Positions 9,333 to 18,496 of a stretch of DNA of 64,000 bases are shown piece by piece; position 1 is the first letter of the stretch, and each line of letters opens with the position of its first letter. The notes beneath the pieces were generated by a model. The model ran no database searches, was not told the DNA's origin, and was given only the letters and a program-made list of their open reading frames with translations. Where the stretch lies: assembly GCA_963810905.1 (NCBI GenBank), contig CAWEPG010000013.1, positions 1 through 64,000 on the forward strand. The letters are read 5' to 3'. The position numbers were made by a program, and so were the translations under genes. This DNA comes from CAWBAT01 sp963810905 (lineage in GTDB: Bacteria; Acidobacteriota; Terriglobia; Versatilivoradales; Versatilivoraceae).

Positions 9333-10188
9333 CGTTCTTTGTTTTCTGACGAGAGCGTGCGATAAGATCCTGCCACAAGGCCGAATCATATTGCTGGGGC
9401 CCCGGATACAGGGGATGTCCTTTCTTTCCGTACTGGGGGAAGACAAGCTTCTCGAGAACTACCTTCCCCAAGTAAGTCCCTGGTTCAGCGACGATGATAT
9501 GGGGATGGGGTCTGTCAATAATCTTCAGCCCGGCGCTTCTCACCATCGCGGAGAGGGCATTATAGTTGGGAAACCACCAATTCGTAGCATCTCCATTATA
9601 GAGGTCTTCGACAAATATCAATTTCGGGTAGGCGGGGTCTTCCAGTAAAGAATCCTCTGTATAACGCTGATAATCGGGCTTATAGACATAGTCCCGATCT
9701 TCTTCACCAATCACATTCGATTGGATATAGATGCGCTCTTTGGTCATCTCAGCCAAACGGTCAAGCACCAAACCAGGATATTTCAAATGGTAGAACAGAC
9801 CCAGAAATAGGACATAATCAAAACGTTCCTCGGTGGTCAGACAGTACACATGCGCATCCTGGTTGACAAGCTCCAGCTGTACATTAAACTGCCCGGCCGC
9901 AAAGTCTGCCTGCCTCAGGAACTCGACGAACGGATCAACGAGCACACAGCGTTCAGCCCCTCGCAGTTTCATCTGAATGGAGAAGTAACCGCAATTTCCA
10001 CCTAAATCCAGAACCGTCTTACCTTTAAGTTCTTCCGGGACAAAGGGTTTGATAAGATTCCAACGGGTTTCAGCATCGTACCCTGGCTCCTGCCCAGTCC
10101 CCGTTCGAACCCCATTCGGAAATGCGAAATGGAGATACCACCATCCCAGGCTTTGCATCTGTTGTTCGACCTCTTCACGTGTTTTCAT
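9319..10188 (-). CDS. CmoB-like (DUF1698) SAM-dependent methyltransferase
   Basis: A 289-residue class I methyltransferase. Motif I is VLDLGGNCGYFSIQMKLRGA (about residue 58) and the acidic end of the second strand is VLVDPF. The middle reads FDYVLFLGLFYHLKYPG and the C-terminal part NWWFPNYNALSAMVRSAGL, both characteristic of the CmoB/DUF1698 fold. True CmoB modifies tRNA uridine-34; this protein lacks enough visible landmarks to claim that activity and resembles the sugar- or peptide-associated CmoB-like branch. It is the first gene of the operon with the two CRTAC1 genes, so its substrate may be connected to them (inference). Confidence 0.85.
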   Translation of the reverse strand: MKTREEVEQQMQSLGWWYLHFAFPNGVRTGTGQEPGYDAETRWNLIKPFVPEELKGKTVLDLGGNCGYFSIQMKLRGAERCVLVDPFVEFLRQADFAAGQFNVQLELVNQDAHVYCLTTEERFDYVLFLGLFYHLKYPGLVLDRLAEMTKERIYIQSNVIGEEDRDYVYKPDYQRYTEDSLLEDPAYPKLIFVEDLYNGDATNWWFPNYNALSAMVRSAGLKIIDRPHPHIIVAEPGTYLGKVVLEKLVFPQYGKKGHPLYPGPQQYDSALWQDLIARSRQKTKNDETS

Positions 10189-10631
10189 ATTGATCCTCTC
10201 AGAGCTATATTCTTCGCATGTGCTGGAACACCTGTCAATAGAAGCTATTGAGGGGAGCCTTCCTATCTTGAAATATTGGTTTCCTCATTGAAAATGAAAG
10301 TCCTTGCATTTGTCCCTGGAATCATCTCCGGCAGAGACTGAAGTTGAAGAAATTTAGCTGGAAGTAAGAGCCAAACTAAGCTATCTTTTCCCTTCTTTGT
10401 TCAGTCGCCTGAGGCTCCTATCCTCCTTCCGGAATTTTTCAGGCGACTTCAAGAACCAGACACCTCTGGGAGAGAGTCTGTCGAGTGCCGAAACTGAGTT
10501 TTTCACGAGATGGTTCACCGGCTGAGACTTTCTCCTCTAAGCATTAATGCACTCACAATTAGCACGATTCCAAAGTTCGGTTTTTTGCCAATTACTCGAA
10601 TTCTTACACTGAAAGGAGCGTTCGAGCCTAC
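10189..10631 (+). promoter_or_regulatory. Structured leader of the membrane pyrophosphatase gene
   Basis: This 443-base gap holds no gene but two strong stems on the strand of hppA. The first is a perfect 10-bp stem, AGTCGCCTGA at 10403 with TCAGGCGACT at 10439. The second pairs GGAGAGAGTCT (10469) with AGACTTTCTCC (10525), ten pairs plus one G-U, enclosing about 45 bases with GTGCCGAAACTGAG. The AAAGGAGCG ribosome site lies at about 10612. The layout suits a regulatory leader, but I cannot match it with confidence to a known riboswitch class. Confidence 0.5.
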
Positions 10632-12815
10632 ATGGAACTCAGTTTGATCATCTCCATTAGCCTTCTCGGTTTGCTATTCGCCCTCTATCTCATTCAGAAC
10701 GTCATGAAGCGGGACACGGGAACCCCGCAGATGCGGGAGATCTCAGATGCCATCAAAGCTGGCGCAGAAGCCTTTCTCCGCAGGCAAAATCGCACCATTG
10801 CCTACTTGGCTGTTGCCTTGGCGTGTTTGATCTATATCCTTTACGCTTTTGTGCGCGCACACAACGTGCATGATCCTGCCAGTGCCCAGGATCTGGCACT
10901 CTGGACGACCCTCTCCTTTGTATTTGGAGCAGCTTGTTCCGTCGCCGCCGGCTATATGGGGATGTGGGTTGCGATTCGGGCAAACATCCGCACAGCATCT
11001 GCAGCTACCCGAAGTATGAATGACGCTCTTCAAACCGCCCTGCGAGGAGGTGCCGTTTCTGGTTTCTTCGTTGTGGCCATGAGTTTATTGGGCGTTTCCG
11101 GACTATTTGCTCTTGTAAAATTCATGGGGGTGACCTCGGATGTCACCAAGATCCCATTGCTGATTGTTGGCTATGGTTTTGGCGCCAGCTTCGTGGCGTT
11201 GTTTGCCCAGCTTGGCGGAGGAATCTATACCAAGGCTGCTGACGTAGGCGCCGATCTAGTGGGAAAGGTCGAGGCGGGTATTCCTGAGGACGACCCTCGG
11301 AATCCTGCCGTAATCGCTGATTTGGTCGGCGATAACGTCGGGGATTGTGCCGGTCGTGGCGCGGACCTGTTTGAGTCAACCGCCGCCGAGAACATCGGGG
11401 CCATGATTCTGGCAGCAGCTTTGTATGCCAGTAACAAGGCCACTTTTGAAGCTCAAGGCCTAAGCCTGATGGGAATTCTCTTATTTCCGCTGGTGGCCCG
11501 TGCCTTTGGAATTATCGCCTCGATCATTGGAATCATGATGGTGAAGACCGACGAAAAAGAAGACCCGATGAAGGCACTCAACAGGGGGTACTTCATCACG
11601 GCAATCCTGGCAATGATCGGTTTTTTTGTCGCTTCTCGCTGGCTACTGGGACCTCAATACTATTTCAACTTCTTCCTTTGCGGCGTGATTGGGGTTCTGA
11701 CTTCTGTCGCTTTCGTCTATATCACTCAGTACTATACGGAGTACACCTACCGACCGGTAAAGATGATTGCCGAGGCCTCGCAAACTGGCCCCGCAACCAA
11801 TATCATAGCGGGCGTTGCCATAGGCATGGAATCGACGGGGTACCCCATTCTCGTGATCGGCACGGCAATTATTAGCGCCTATTACCTGGGGAAACATTCG
11901 GGGCTGGCTGATGCCGGTCTCTTCGGTACAGCCGTCGCCACCATGGGAATGCTGGCCACGGCTGCCTATATTCTTGCGATGGACACATTTGGGCCAATTA
12001 CCGACAACGCCGGTGGAATCGTGGAGATGAGCCATCAGCCCCAGGAAATTCGAGAGAAAACCGATCGGCTGGACTCTGTGGGTAACACGACCAAGGCTCT
12101 AACTAAAGGATACGCAGTCGGTTCGGCTGCACTGGCAGCCTTTTTGCTCTTTGGCGCCTACATTGACGAAGTCCGGAACTACATGCCTTCATTCCAGCCC
12201 AGCATTAACTTGAATAAGCCGGAAGTCTTCGTGGGGGCAATGCTGGGCGCGATGTTGGTCTTCCTCTTTTGCTCCCTGGCCATTAAGGCCGTAGGAAAGG
12301 CCGCTTATTCCATCATCAACAACGTTCGCGAGCAGTTTAAGAATAATCCAGGGATCATGAAGGGAACCTCGAAGCCGGATTATGGAGAATGCGTCGACAT
12401 CGCAACGAAAGCGGCTCTTGGCAAAATGGTTCTGCCGGGCCTATTGGTAGTGGGAATGACGGTCGGCACTGGAGTGATCTTCCGCTGGATCTATTACGCA
12501 GCGGGAGCCCCTCCGACCGGAGAACTGGACTTCCGGGCAACTGGAGCTGAAGTTGTGGGAGGCTATTTGATGGTCGGTACGATTACCGGAATCCTGATGG
12601 CCTTGTTTCTAAACAATGGAGGGGGCGCCTGGGACAATGCTAAGAAGTTTATTGAAGCGGGCGCCTACGGTGGCAAGCGGTCCGATCCACACAAGGCTTC
12701 AGTCGTCGGCGATACGGTCGGCGACCCATTCAAAGACACGGCAGGACCTTCCCTTCACGTCCTCATCAAGTTACTCAGCACGATCACGCTCGTGCTGGCG
12801 CCGTTTTTCTTGTAA
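10632..12815 (+). CDS. hppA: Membrane-bound proton-translocating pyrophosphatase, K+-independent type
   Basis: A 727-residue integral membrane pyrophosphatase (about 16 helices) that couples PPi hydrolysis to ion pumping. The substrate site is clear: DVGADLVGKVE near residue 205, then DNVGDCAGRGADLFES, and the C-terminal DTVGDPFKDTAGPS. The subtype position reads GNTTKALTKG. Lysine at this site is the mark of the K+-independent, H+-pumping class, whereas K+-dependent and Na+-pumping enzymes have alanine. Length is normal. A conventional ribosome site precedes the ATG, and a long structured leader lies upstream. A weak hairpin at about 12873-12897 may end the transcript. Confidence 0.96.
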   Translation: MELSLIISISLLGLLFALYLIQNVMKRDTGTPQMREISDAIKAGAEAFLRRQNRTIAYLAVALACLIYILYAFVRAHNVHDPASAQDLALWTTLSFVFGAACSVAAGYMGMWVAIRANIRTASAATRSMNDALQTALRGGAVSGFFVVAMSLLGVSGLFALVKFMGVTSDVTKIPLLIVGYGFGASFVALFAQLGGGIYTKAADVGADLVGKVEAGIPEDDPRNPAVIADLVGDNVGDCAGRGADLFESTAAENIGAMILAAALYASNKATFEAQGLSLMGILLFPLVARAFGIIASIIGIMMVKTDEKEDPMKALNRGYFITAILAMIGFFVASRWLLGPQYYFNFFLCGVIGVLTSVAFVYITQYYTEYTYRPVKMIAEASQTGPATNIIAGVAIGMESTGYPILVIGTAIISAYYLGKHSGLADAGLFGTAVATMGMLATAAYILAMDTFGPITDNAGGIVEMSHQPQEIREKTDRLDSVGNTTKALTKGYAVGSAALAAFLLFGAYIDEVRNYMPSFQPSINLNKPEVFVGAMLGAMLVFLFCSLAIKAVGKAAYSIINNVREQFKNNPGIMKGTSKPDYGECVDIATKAALGKMVLPGLLVVGMTVGTGVIFRWIYYAAGAPPTGELDFRATGAEVVGGYLMVGTITGILMALFLNNGGGAWDNAKKFIEAGAYGGKRSDPHKASVVGDTVGDPFKDTAGPSLHVLIKLLSTITLVLAPFFL

Positions 12816-12984
12816 CCAGTTCCTCATCCAGTAACATTCATATGCGCACTTAATGAAGACCTGCATGTCTTCACTCCCCTCCCGAGTGGAGTTTCTTTAA
12901 AACCTCCTCCGTTAAGGCGGGTTGCGAAACACAAACAGTTTTCGCAGCTCAGACATTCACAATTGCCGTGTGTGGCCAGTATAG

Positions 12985-14958
12985 CTATCCCACATGAATC
13001 CTCGGCCTATCAAACGGGTTGTCGATGGCTTTCCTGAGGACTTCGCGCGTCACGGGGGCGGTGTCCCCTTCTCCCAGCACCAGATAGCGCAACAAGTAGG
13101 CGATCGGATTCCCTTCGGTCCAGCCAAAATAGGCATGAGGCAGCATTCCAGTCATTTCGTGAAGATGGAGCAGGAGAGCCGCGATGGCGTTCGGTACTGC
13201 CGGGCTCTTGCAGCGAAGGATATTGTGCCGGCCCACTTTGACGCCTCGAACCATCAATTCATCCGTAAACTCCGAGGCATCCCCTTGAAAAACCTCTAGG
13301 AAGATGACGGGCTCTTGATTGTTTAGGCTGTGGTCAGCCCGAGCCTGCTGTTCTTTCTTATCATATTCCTCTGTCGTACGCTTATCCGGACGATGGGCAA
13401 TGAGACGCACCGGATTCTCACTGGCAACTTCGGCAATGATGAGCTCCGCACTCTGGCTCAGCGTAACTCCTTTGACTCTCAGCTCAGTCAATCGGATAGT
13501 TCGTGAAACCAGGGAAGAAAAAATGATGGCCGTGATGAAAAAGGATGCAATCTTGATTCCTTCGGGACGTTCGAAGATATTGGTAATAGTCGTGTAGACG
13601 AGAATCAAAGTCATTCCGAGATATAACCATTTGGCCTTCTCATACCAATTGGCAATCGTCACTGCAAATGCCGCCGAAGACATCAAAAACAACACCCCCG
13701 TTGCATAAGCTCCTCCCTGGGCATCCACGTCGGCGTTAAATAAGAGCGTCACGGTGAAGGCAATGACAAGAAAAACCACAACCAACGGTCTCCGAGCTCT
13801 CGCCCATTCTGGGGCCATTCCATAGGGAGGAAGATATCGCGGAACGAGATTGAGCAATCCAGCCATCGCCGACGCCCCGGCAAACCAGAGAATCAAAATC
13901 GTTGAAATATCGTAGACCGTCCCAAATATTTCGCCCAGATAGTTGTGTGCGAGATAGGCTAAAGCACGGCCATTAGCCTCTCCCCCCTTTAAGAACGCCT
14001 CTTGGGGAATGAGCGCCGTTGTGACAAAGCTGCTGCAAATCAGGAAAAAACTCATGATCAGAGCAGCCGTCACCAGCAACTTTTTGGTGTTCTTAATTCG
14101 ACCCGCGGGATTCGGCTCAGTGTCTCCCGGCTCTCCACGAACCAAAGGCATCACGGCGACTCCGGTTTCAAACCCAGACAAACCCAATGCCAGCTTAGGG
14201 AAAAGCAAAAAGGAAACGCCCAGCATCATCCAAGGGTTGGTATACCGGACCTGCAGCACCGTTTTCCAATGATGGATAAACTCCGGATGCAGGAAGACGT
14301 GATAAAAGCCAACTCCGACCAAAATAAGGTTGAGACCCAGGTAAATAAACACGAAAAGAACGGCAATCCCAATTGCCTCCTTGAAGCCCTTCAAAAAGAT
14401 TCCCCCAAGGATGGCCAGCAATACTAAGGTCACCCCGACTGGGTGGTCGAAAAATTTAGGGACAAATGGATTCTCAATAATGTGGGCGGTTGCATCCGCG
14501 GCAGACAGAGTGATCGTAATCACAAAATCTGTCAGGGCAAAGCCGAGCAGGCAGAGAACGAAGGTTTTCCCCCGCCAGCGCGGAAGTAGTTCTTCCAGCA
14601 TGACAATACTGCCCTGGCCATGAGGGCTTCGCGATGCCACCTGCCGGTAAATCGGCAACGCAACCAGAAGAGTCACGAGGACGAGAATCAGGGTTGCCAA
14701 TGGGGATAAGTAGCCAGCCGCCAGAAAAGCGATGCCCGGCTGATACCCCAGGGTCGAAAAGTAGTCCACTCCGGTAAGACACATCACTCGCCACCAAACA
14801 TCTTTATGATACACGGCACCGGTAGGCCCGCGATCAGAAGACATGTGGTCTTCGAAAAACCAATGGGCAAAATTGGACTGGGAATCGGGTTGGGGGGGGA
14901 TAGAATTTCCTCCTCGTGGAATGGAAGATGAGGATTCTTGAGAAGGCTTAAGCGGCAT
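12985..14958 (-). CDS. APC-superfamily permease (amino acid or K+ transporter) with cytosolic C-domain
   Basis: A 657-residue permease with about twelve helices. It has an unusually long hydrophilic N-terminus (about 45 residues) and a C-terminal soluble part of about 160 residues. The first helix region reads TGVDYFSTLGYQPGIAFLAA, followed by a loop SRSPHGQGSIVMLEELL, an arrangement like KimA-type and other APC transporters. The substrate cannot be decided: amino acids are the usual annotation, but potassium uptake is possible because KimA has the same layout of APC core plus cytosolic tail. It stands alone, convergent with hppA. Confidence 0.85.
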   Translation of the reverse strand: MPLKPSQESSSSIPRGGNSIPPQPDSQSNFAHWFFEDHMSSDRGPTGAVYHKDVWWRVMCLTGVDYFSTLGYQPGIAFLAAGYLSPLATLILVLVTLLVALPIYRQVASRSPHGQGSIVMLEELLPRWRGKTFVLCLLGFALTDFVITITLSAADATAHIIENPFVPKFFDHPVGVTLVLLAILGGIFLKGFKEAIGIAVLFVFIYLGLNLILVGVGFYHVFLHPEFIHHWKTVLQVRYTNPWMMLGVSFLLFPKLALGLSGFETGVAVMPLVRGEPGDTEPNPAGRIKNTKKLLVTAALIMSFFLICSSFVTTALIPQEAFLKGGEANGRALAYLAHNYLGEIFGTVYDISTILILWFAGASAMAGLLNLVPRYLPPYGMAPEWARARRPLVVVFLVIAFTVTLLFNADVDAQGGAYATGVLFLMSSAAFAVTIANWYEKAKWLYLGMTLILVYTTITNIFERPEGIKIASFFITAIIFSSLVSRTIRLTELRVKGVTLSQSAELIIAEVASENPVRLIAHRPDKRTTEEYDKKEQQARADHSLNNQEPVIFLEVFQGDASEFTDELMVRGVKVGRHNILRCKSPAVPNAIAALLLHLHEMTGMLPHAYFGWTEGNPIAYLLRYLVLGEGDTAPVTREVLRKAIDNPFDRPRIHVG

Positions 14959-15539
14959 CGGGCCCGCGATAATGGATTAGTTCAATAATCAACATGGACC
15001 CCATATCTTACCATCCCTGGTCAAGAGCACTCGGCCTTAATTGCTCTGGATTTGGCAAACAAAGTATGATCCTGCACCCAGATCCATGCCAAGAAGAAAG
15101 CTTCCCGGCAGCCTCATCATACCAGGGAATTGAAGTTCGCTATGCAGCTAGGGAGTGTGGCAAGCGTTGAGCACCAGATAATACTTCGTTTCGGTAAATT
15201 TCAAGGAGAGGGGTGAAAAAATATTTCACACATTTCTTGGATGGTCACCGAGCTATTACTGTCAGGCCCACGCTATATTCCAAATAGCAAGCGGTATAGG
15301 TGTACATGATTTTGCAGAGAGAAGGTTCGTTGGTTTGGGGCACGAGCCCACTCGCAACAAAGACTTATGTCCTCTTCTCCATCTCAGCGATCGGAATTTA
15401 GGGGATCAACACTCAGAGGCCGCTATTCAATTCATCGAATCCCCTCACGTTGAGCCTTATGACTTCCACCCGTGACAACAGGAGAGCGGAAGTCATTCGT
15501 TCAGGCACATTTCATACGTTCAGGTTCGTGCGATGCGTC
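14959..15539. other. Gene-free gap between the permease and amt
   Basis: No credible gene is seen on either strand. A 9-bp inverted repeat, ATGACTTCC with GGAAGTCAT around 15459-15501, lies just beyond the end of amt. It has no T-run, so it is at most a structural or processing element at the end of the amt transcript. Confidence 0.5.
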
Positions 15540-17036
15540 TCAGGCTTCTTCGTAGTGATAGCCCACTTCGCCATGATCCGCGTAGTCTAATCCTTGGATC
15601 TCCTCTTCGAGAGGAGGACGCAGACCGACGGTAACCTTGACAATTAAAGTCAAGATAACCGTGCCAACAATAGCAAGCAACATCGTAATCACAATCGCCT
15701 TAGTTTGCTCTATCCAGAGAGTATGACCTACGATGTCCTTGAGGTTCGTACTGAGATTGGAATTCACATCGATGGTGGCTAAGATCCCTGTCAACAAGGC
15801 ACCGAGCGTGCCACCAATTCCGTGCACTCCGAAAGTGTCAAGGGCATCGTCATACTTCAACCAGTTCTTGAGGGCGGTACATGCCAGAAAAGGGATAACG
15901 CCTGCCAGAATGCCGATGATAACGGCGCCGGTCGCGTTTACGAACCCAGCAGCAGGAGTGATCACGACTAAGCCAGCCACGACGCCCGAACAAAAGCCCA
16001 GGACTGTGGGTTTGCCGCGGAAAACCCACTCCAAGAATGGCCACACAAAGGCGGCTATAGCCGCAGAGAGGGTAGTCGTCATGAAGGCGTTGGCAGCAAT
16101 TCCGTCGGCTGCCACGGCACTACCGGCGTTGAAACCGTACCAGCCCACCCAGAGCATACCTGTTCCGACCATCGTCAAAACCAAACTATGGGGCGCGAAC
16201 GTCTTCTGACCGAAACCCTCACGCTTACCCAGGATCAGGCAGAGCACCAGAGCGGACCACCCGGAGGACATGTGCACCACAGTACCACCAGCAAAGTCGA
16301 TCGCCTTGATCGTCGCCCCGGCATTCCAGACGCCATTCATGAATCCGTCGATTCCCCAAACCATGTGAGCTAAGGGGAAGTAAACTACGAGCATCCAACC
16401 CAAGATGAACAGCATGATGGCACTGTATTTCATGCGTTCGGCGATGGCGCCAATGATCAGAGCTGGGGTGATGATCGCAAACATCAATTGATACATGGCG
16501 AAAACGGATTGTGAAACCCAGTAGGCATAGTTGGTATTCGGAGCTGCGTTTACACCCTTTAAGAAGGCAAGGTTCAAGCCACCTAAGAAAGGCGATCCGG
16601 CATCGAAGGCAAAGCTGTAGCCGAAAGCCCACCAGAGAATGGTGACCAAGCCCGCGGTCCCCAAGCATTGGGCCAGAACCGACAACACATTCTTGCTGCG
16701 AACCAAGCCACCATAAAACAGCGCCAAGCCAGGCAAAGTCATGAAAAGTACCAAGGCTGCGCAGATCATCATGAAGGCGTTGTGGCCGGGTCCGGGCACA
16801 TTGACCAGCTTTTTCGCACTTGTGTTGTTGATGTAGGCTTCCAGATCTGCAATGCGGTTCAGAACAGTCTCATTGACTACGGGTGCGTCGGCAGCGGATG
16901 TATTGGCTCCCGGGACTGAGGGCGCAGTGTCGCCCGTAGTAGTACCCTGAGATTGAAGAGGTGTTGACAACCCTAAGAATACCAGCATTAGCAGGAGTCC
17001 TGCACAAGATCTCTTCATCCATTTCAACTTTTTCAT
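15540..17036 (-). CDS. amt: Ammonium transporter with signal peptide
   Basis: A 498-residue ammonium channel. A cleavable signal peptide (residues about 1-30) and a linker of about 65 residues precede an eleven-helix Amt core. Pore landmarks are the twin histidines in FAGGTVVHMSSGWSALVL and FGVHGIGGTLGALLTGI, plus FYGGLVRSKNVL in the first helices. The C-terminal tail ends in EEEIQGLDYADHGEVGYHYE, the segment that contacts PII proteins. A PII gene lies 182 bases upstream on the same strand, so PII-gated ammonium uptake is expected. The frame is intact, unlike the second amt gene at 20.6-22.3 kb. Confidence 0.96.
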   Translation of the reverse strand: MKKLKWMKRSCAGLLLMLVFLGLSTPLQSQGTTTGDTAPSVPGANTSAADAPVVNETVLNRIADLEAYINNTSAKKLVNVPGPGHNAFMMICAALVLFMTLPGLALFYGGLVRSKNVLSVLAQCLGTAGLVTILWWAFGYSFAFDAGSPFLGGLNLAFLKGVNAAPNTNYAYWVSQSVFAMYQLMFAIITPALIIGAIAERMKYSAIMLFILGWMLVVYFPLAHMVWGIDGFMNGVWNAGATIKAIDFAGGTVVHMSSGWSALVLCLILGKREGFGQKTFAPHSLVLTMVGTGMLWVGWYGFNAGSAVAADGIAANAFMTTTLSAAIAAFVWPFLEWVFRGKPTVLGFCSGVVAGLVVITPAAGFVNATGAVIIGILAGVIPFLACTALKNWLKYDDALDTFGVHGIGGTLGALLTGILATIDVNSNLSTNLKDIVGHTLWIEQTKAIVITMLLAIVGTVILTLIVKVTVGLRPPLEEEIQGLDYADHGEVGYHYEEA

Positions 17037-17218
17037 AGTATTAATTTCTCCTTAACTAGATTTTTGGTGACGGGCTGAAAGGCTCGTCACAGAGTTTTCA
17101 AGTCTCCTTTGAAATTGCGACTGGTTTCAAACTCGATCTGATACTTTTCAATGAAAGATCCCGGCAATTAATTTTGCCCTTTAGATTGGGTTGACTAATC
17201 AATATTCGTACTCATTCC

Positions 17219-17557
17219 TCAAACTGCCAAGGCCCCAACCTCGCCAGTGCGAATTCGAACCACTTCTTCCACGGGAATGATGAATATCTTGCCGTCTCCA
17301 AATTTTCCTGTCTTCGCTGAGTTGCAGATGGCATCGATTGCCTGTTTCAGTAGTTCACTGGCAATAATGACCTCAATCTTGACCTTGGGAAGAAAATCCA
17401 CCTTATATTCGCTGCCGCGATATTGTTCGGTATGCCCTTTCTGGCGGCCGACACCACGCACATCGCTCACGGTCATTCCGCTGATACCCAGCGCTTCCAG
17501 TGCGGTCTTAACGTCTGCCAGTTTGTTTGGACGAATCACCACTTCTAATTTCTTCAT
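17219..17557 (-). CDS. glnB: PII nitrogen regulatory protein (first copy)
   Basis: A 112-residue PII protein, the usual length. The T-loop carries Tyr51 in RGSEYKVDF, the residue uridylylated by GlnD, and the C-terminal signature GDGKIFIIPVEEVVRIRTGE is complete. PII binds ATP, ADP and 2-oxoglutarate and regulates Amt and nitrogen metabolism. AAGGAG precedes the ATG, and amt follows downstream, the classic glnK-amt pair. It is nearly identical to the second PII gene at 22.9 kb, so the two are recent paralogues. No sigma-54 site (TGGC/TGC spacing) was seen in the 140 bases upstream. Confidence 0.96.
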   Translation of the reverse strand: MKKLEVVIRPNKLADVKTALEALGISGMTVSDVRGVGRQKGHTEQYRGSEYKVDFLPKVKIEVIIASELLKQAIDAICNSAKTGKFGDGKIFIIPVEEVVRIRTGEVGALAV

Positions 17558-18496
17558 GATTCAACTCTCCTTTTGATTTTTTTGCTCAAATACCCCACCA
17601 CTTATTGCCCTTATTAATAAATTCTTCCCGATTCAGGAATAACGTGAAAAATTCCAAATCGACCGTCGTTTACTTGGATGTCGTAGTGTATTGAATTCTG
17701 ATGGTTTTCTCACCCAAGAAAGTTCGGGCCGGCCTCGTTCCTCGAGCAAGCATAGACAGAGGGACTGTTCCTGTGGGCTTATTGTCCGCATCCTCCAAGG
17801 CTCAGACCTTGCCGGAAACACTCGCTGGTCCGAACGATGAAGGATGGATCTATCGGTGTGATTGAAAAGGAAGGATTACGAAAAGATTGGTCGAGGAAGG
17901 AACTCTGAAAAGACCTTGAATCTTGACGCGAAGAGAGGCTTTGCACCCCTCTGGCTGATTGAAACGAAAGGAACTTGAAGTTTTTCATGTGAGAACCAAA
18001 TCCGAAGATGGTCTAGGATCTGAATGAGGAAAATGAATTATCGACCTTACTGGTTAAAACAGGAGTATTCGAAAAAATATTGACTTGATAGAGAATAATC
18101 CGAAAAGGGACACGATCTTGGTGGGAGTCAAGACTGAATGGAGCAGAAAAATCTACTTGGGCGACTGATGTTCCTGTTCGGCTTGGCACAAAACCCAACT
18201 CCAGAAATGGAAAAGGTGGCATAAGCTGCAGGGATAGGCTGAGCCATACCCATGCCGCCATTGACGTCTATCCAATTCTGAGTCGGTTAATAGTCCAAGT
18301 TTCATACCTGTTCCATCTGGATTTACAAAACACAGTCCAATCCTACAATTGGAATTACAGACTCATAAGAGATTTCCGTCGGCCTCTCCATTACTCCCAA
18401 ACAAGACCTCTGAAGAGTGGCTATGCAGTCAGGAGTCAGAGCAAGCATCAATCAGTCAGTCAATAATTCGTCTTATTCGGCGAGGACTTTTACCGT
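17558..18496. other. Long gene-free gap upstream of the first PII gene
   Basis: About 940 bases with only short, unconvincing open frames. I see no tRNA, terminator with T-run, or conserved protein motif. It separates the PII-amt pair from the antiporter group and probably carries the glnB promoter near its left end. Confidence 0.4.

Noticed and set aside
10464..10540. Fluoride, glycine or Na+ riboswitch in the hppA leader
   Set aside because: Some words are similar (GGCTGA...CTCCT, GGGAGAG...GCCGAA), but the order and spacing of the conserved blocks do not fit, and the pyrophosphatase is of the K+-independent proton type, so a sodium link is not supported.
15459..15501. Terminator after amt
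   Set aside because: A 9-bp stem is present but with a long loop and no T-run on either strand.
17633..18261. Small genes in the gap upstream of PII
   Set aside because: The open frames are short, overlap or lie on the same strand without ribosome sites, and contain no recognisable motif.
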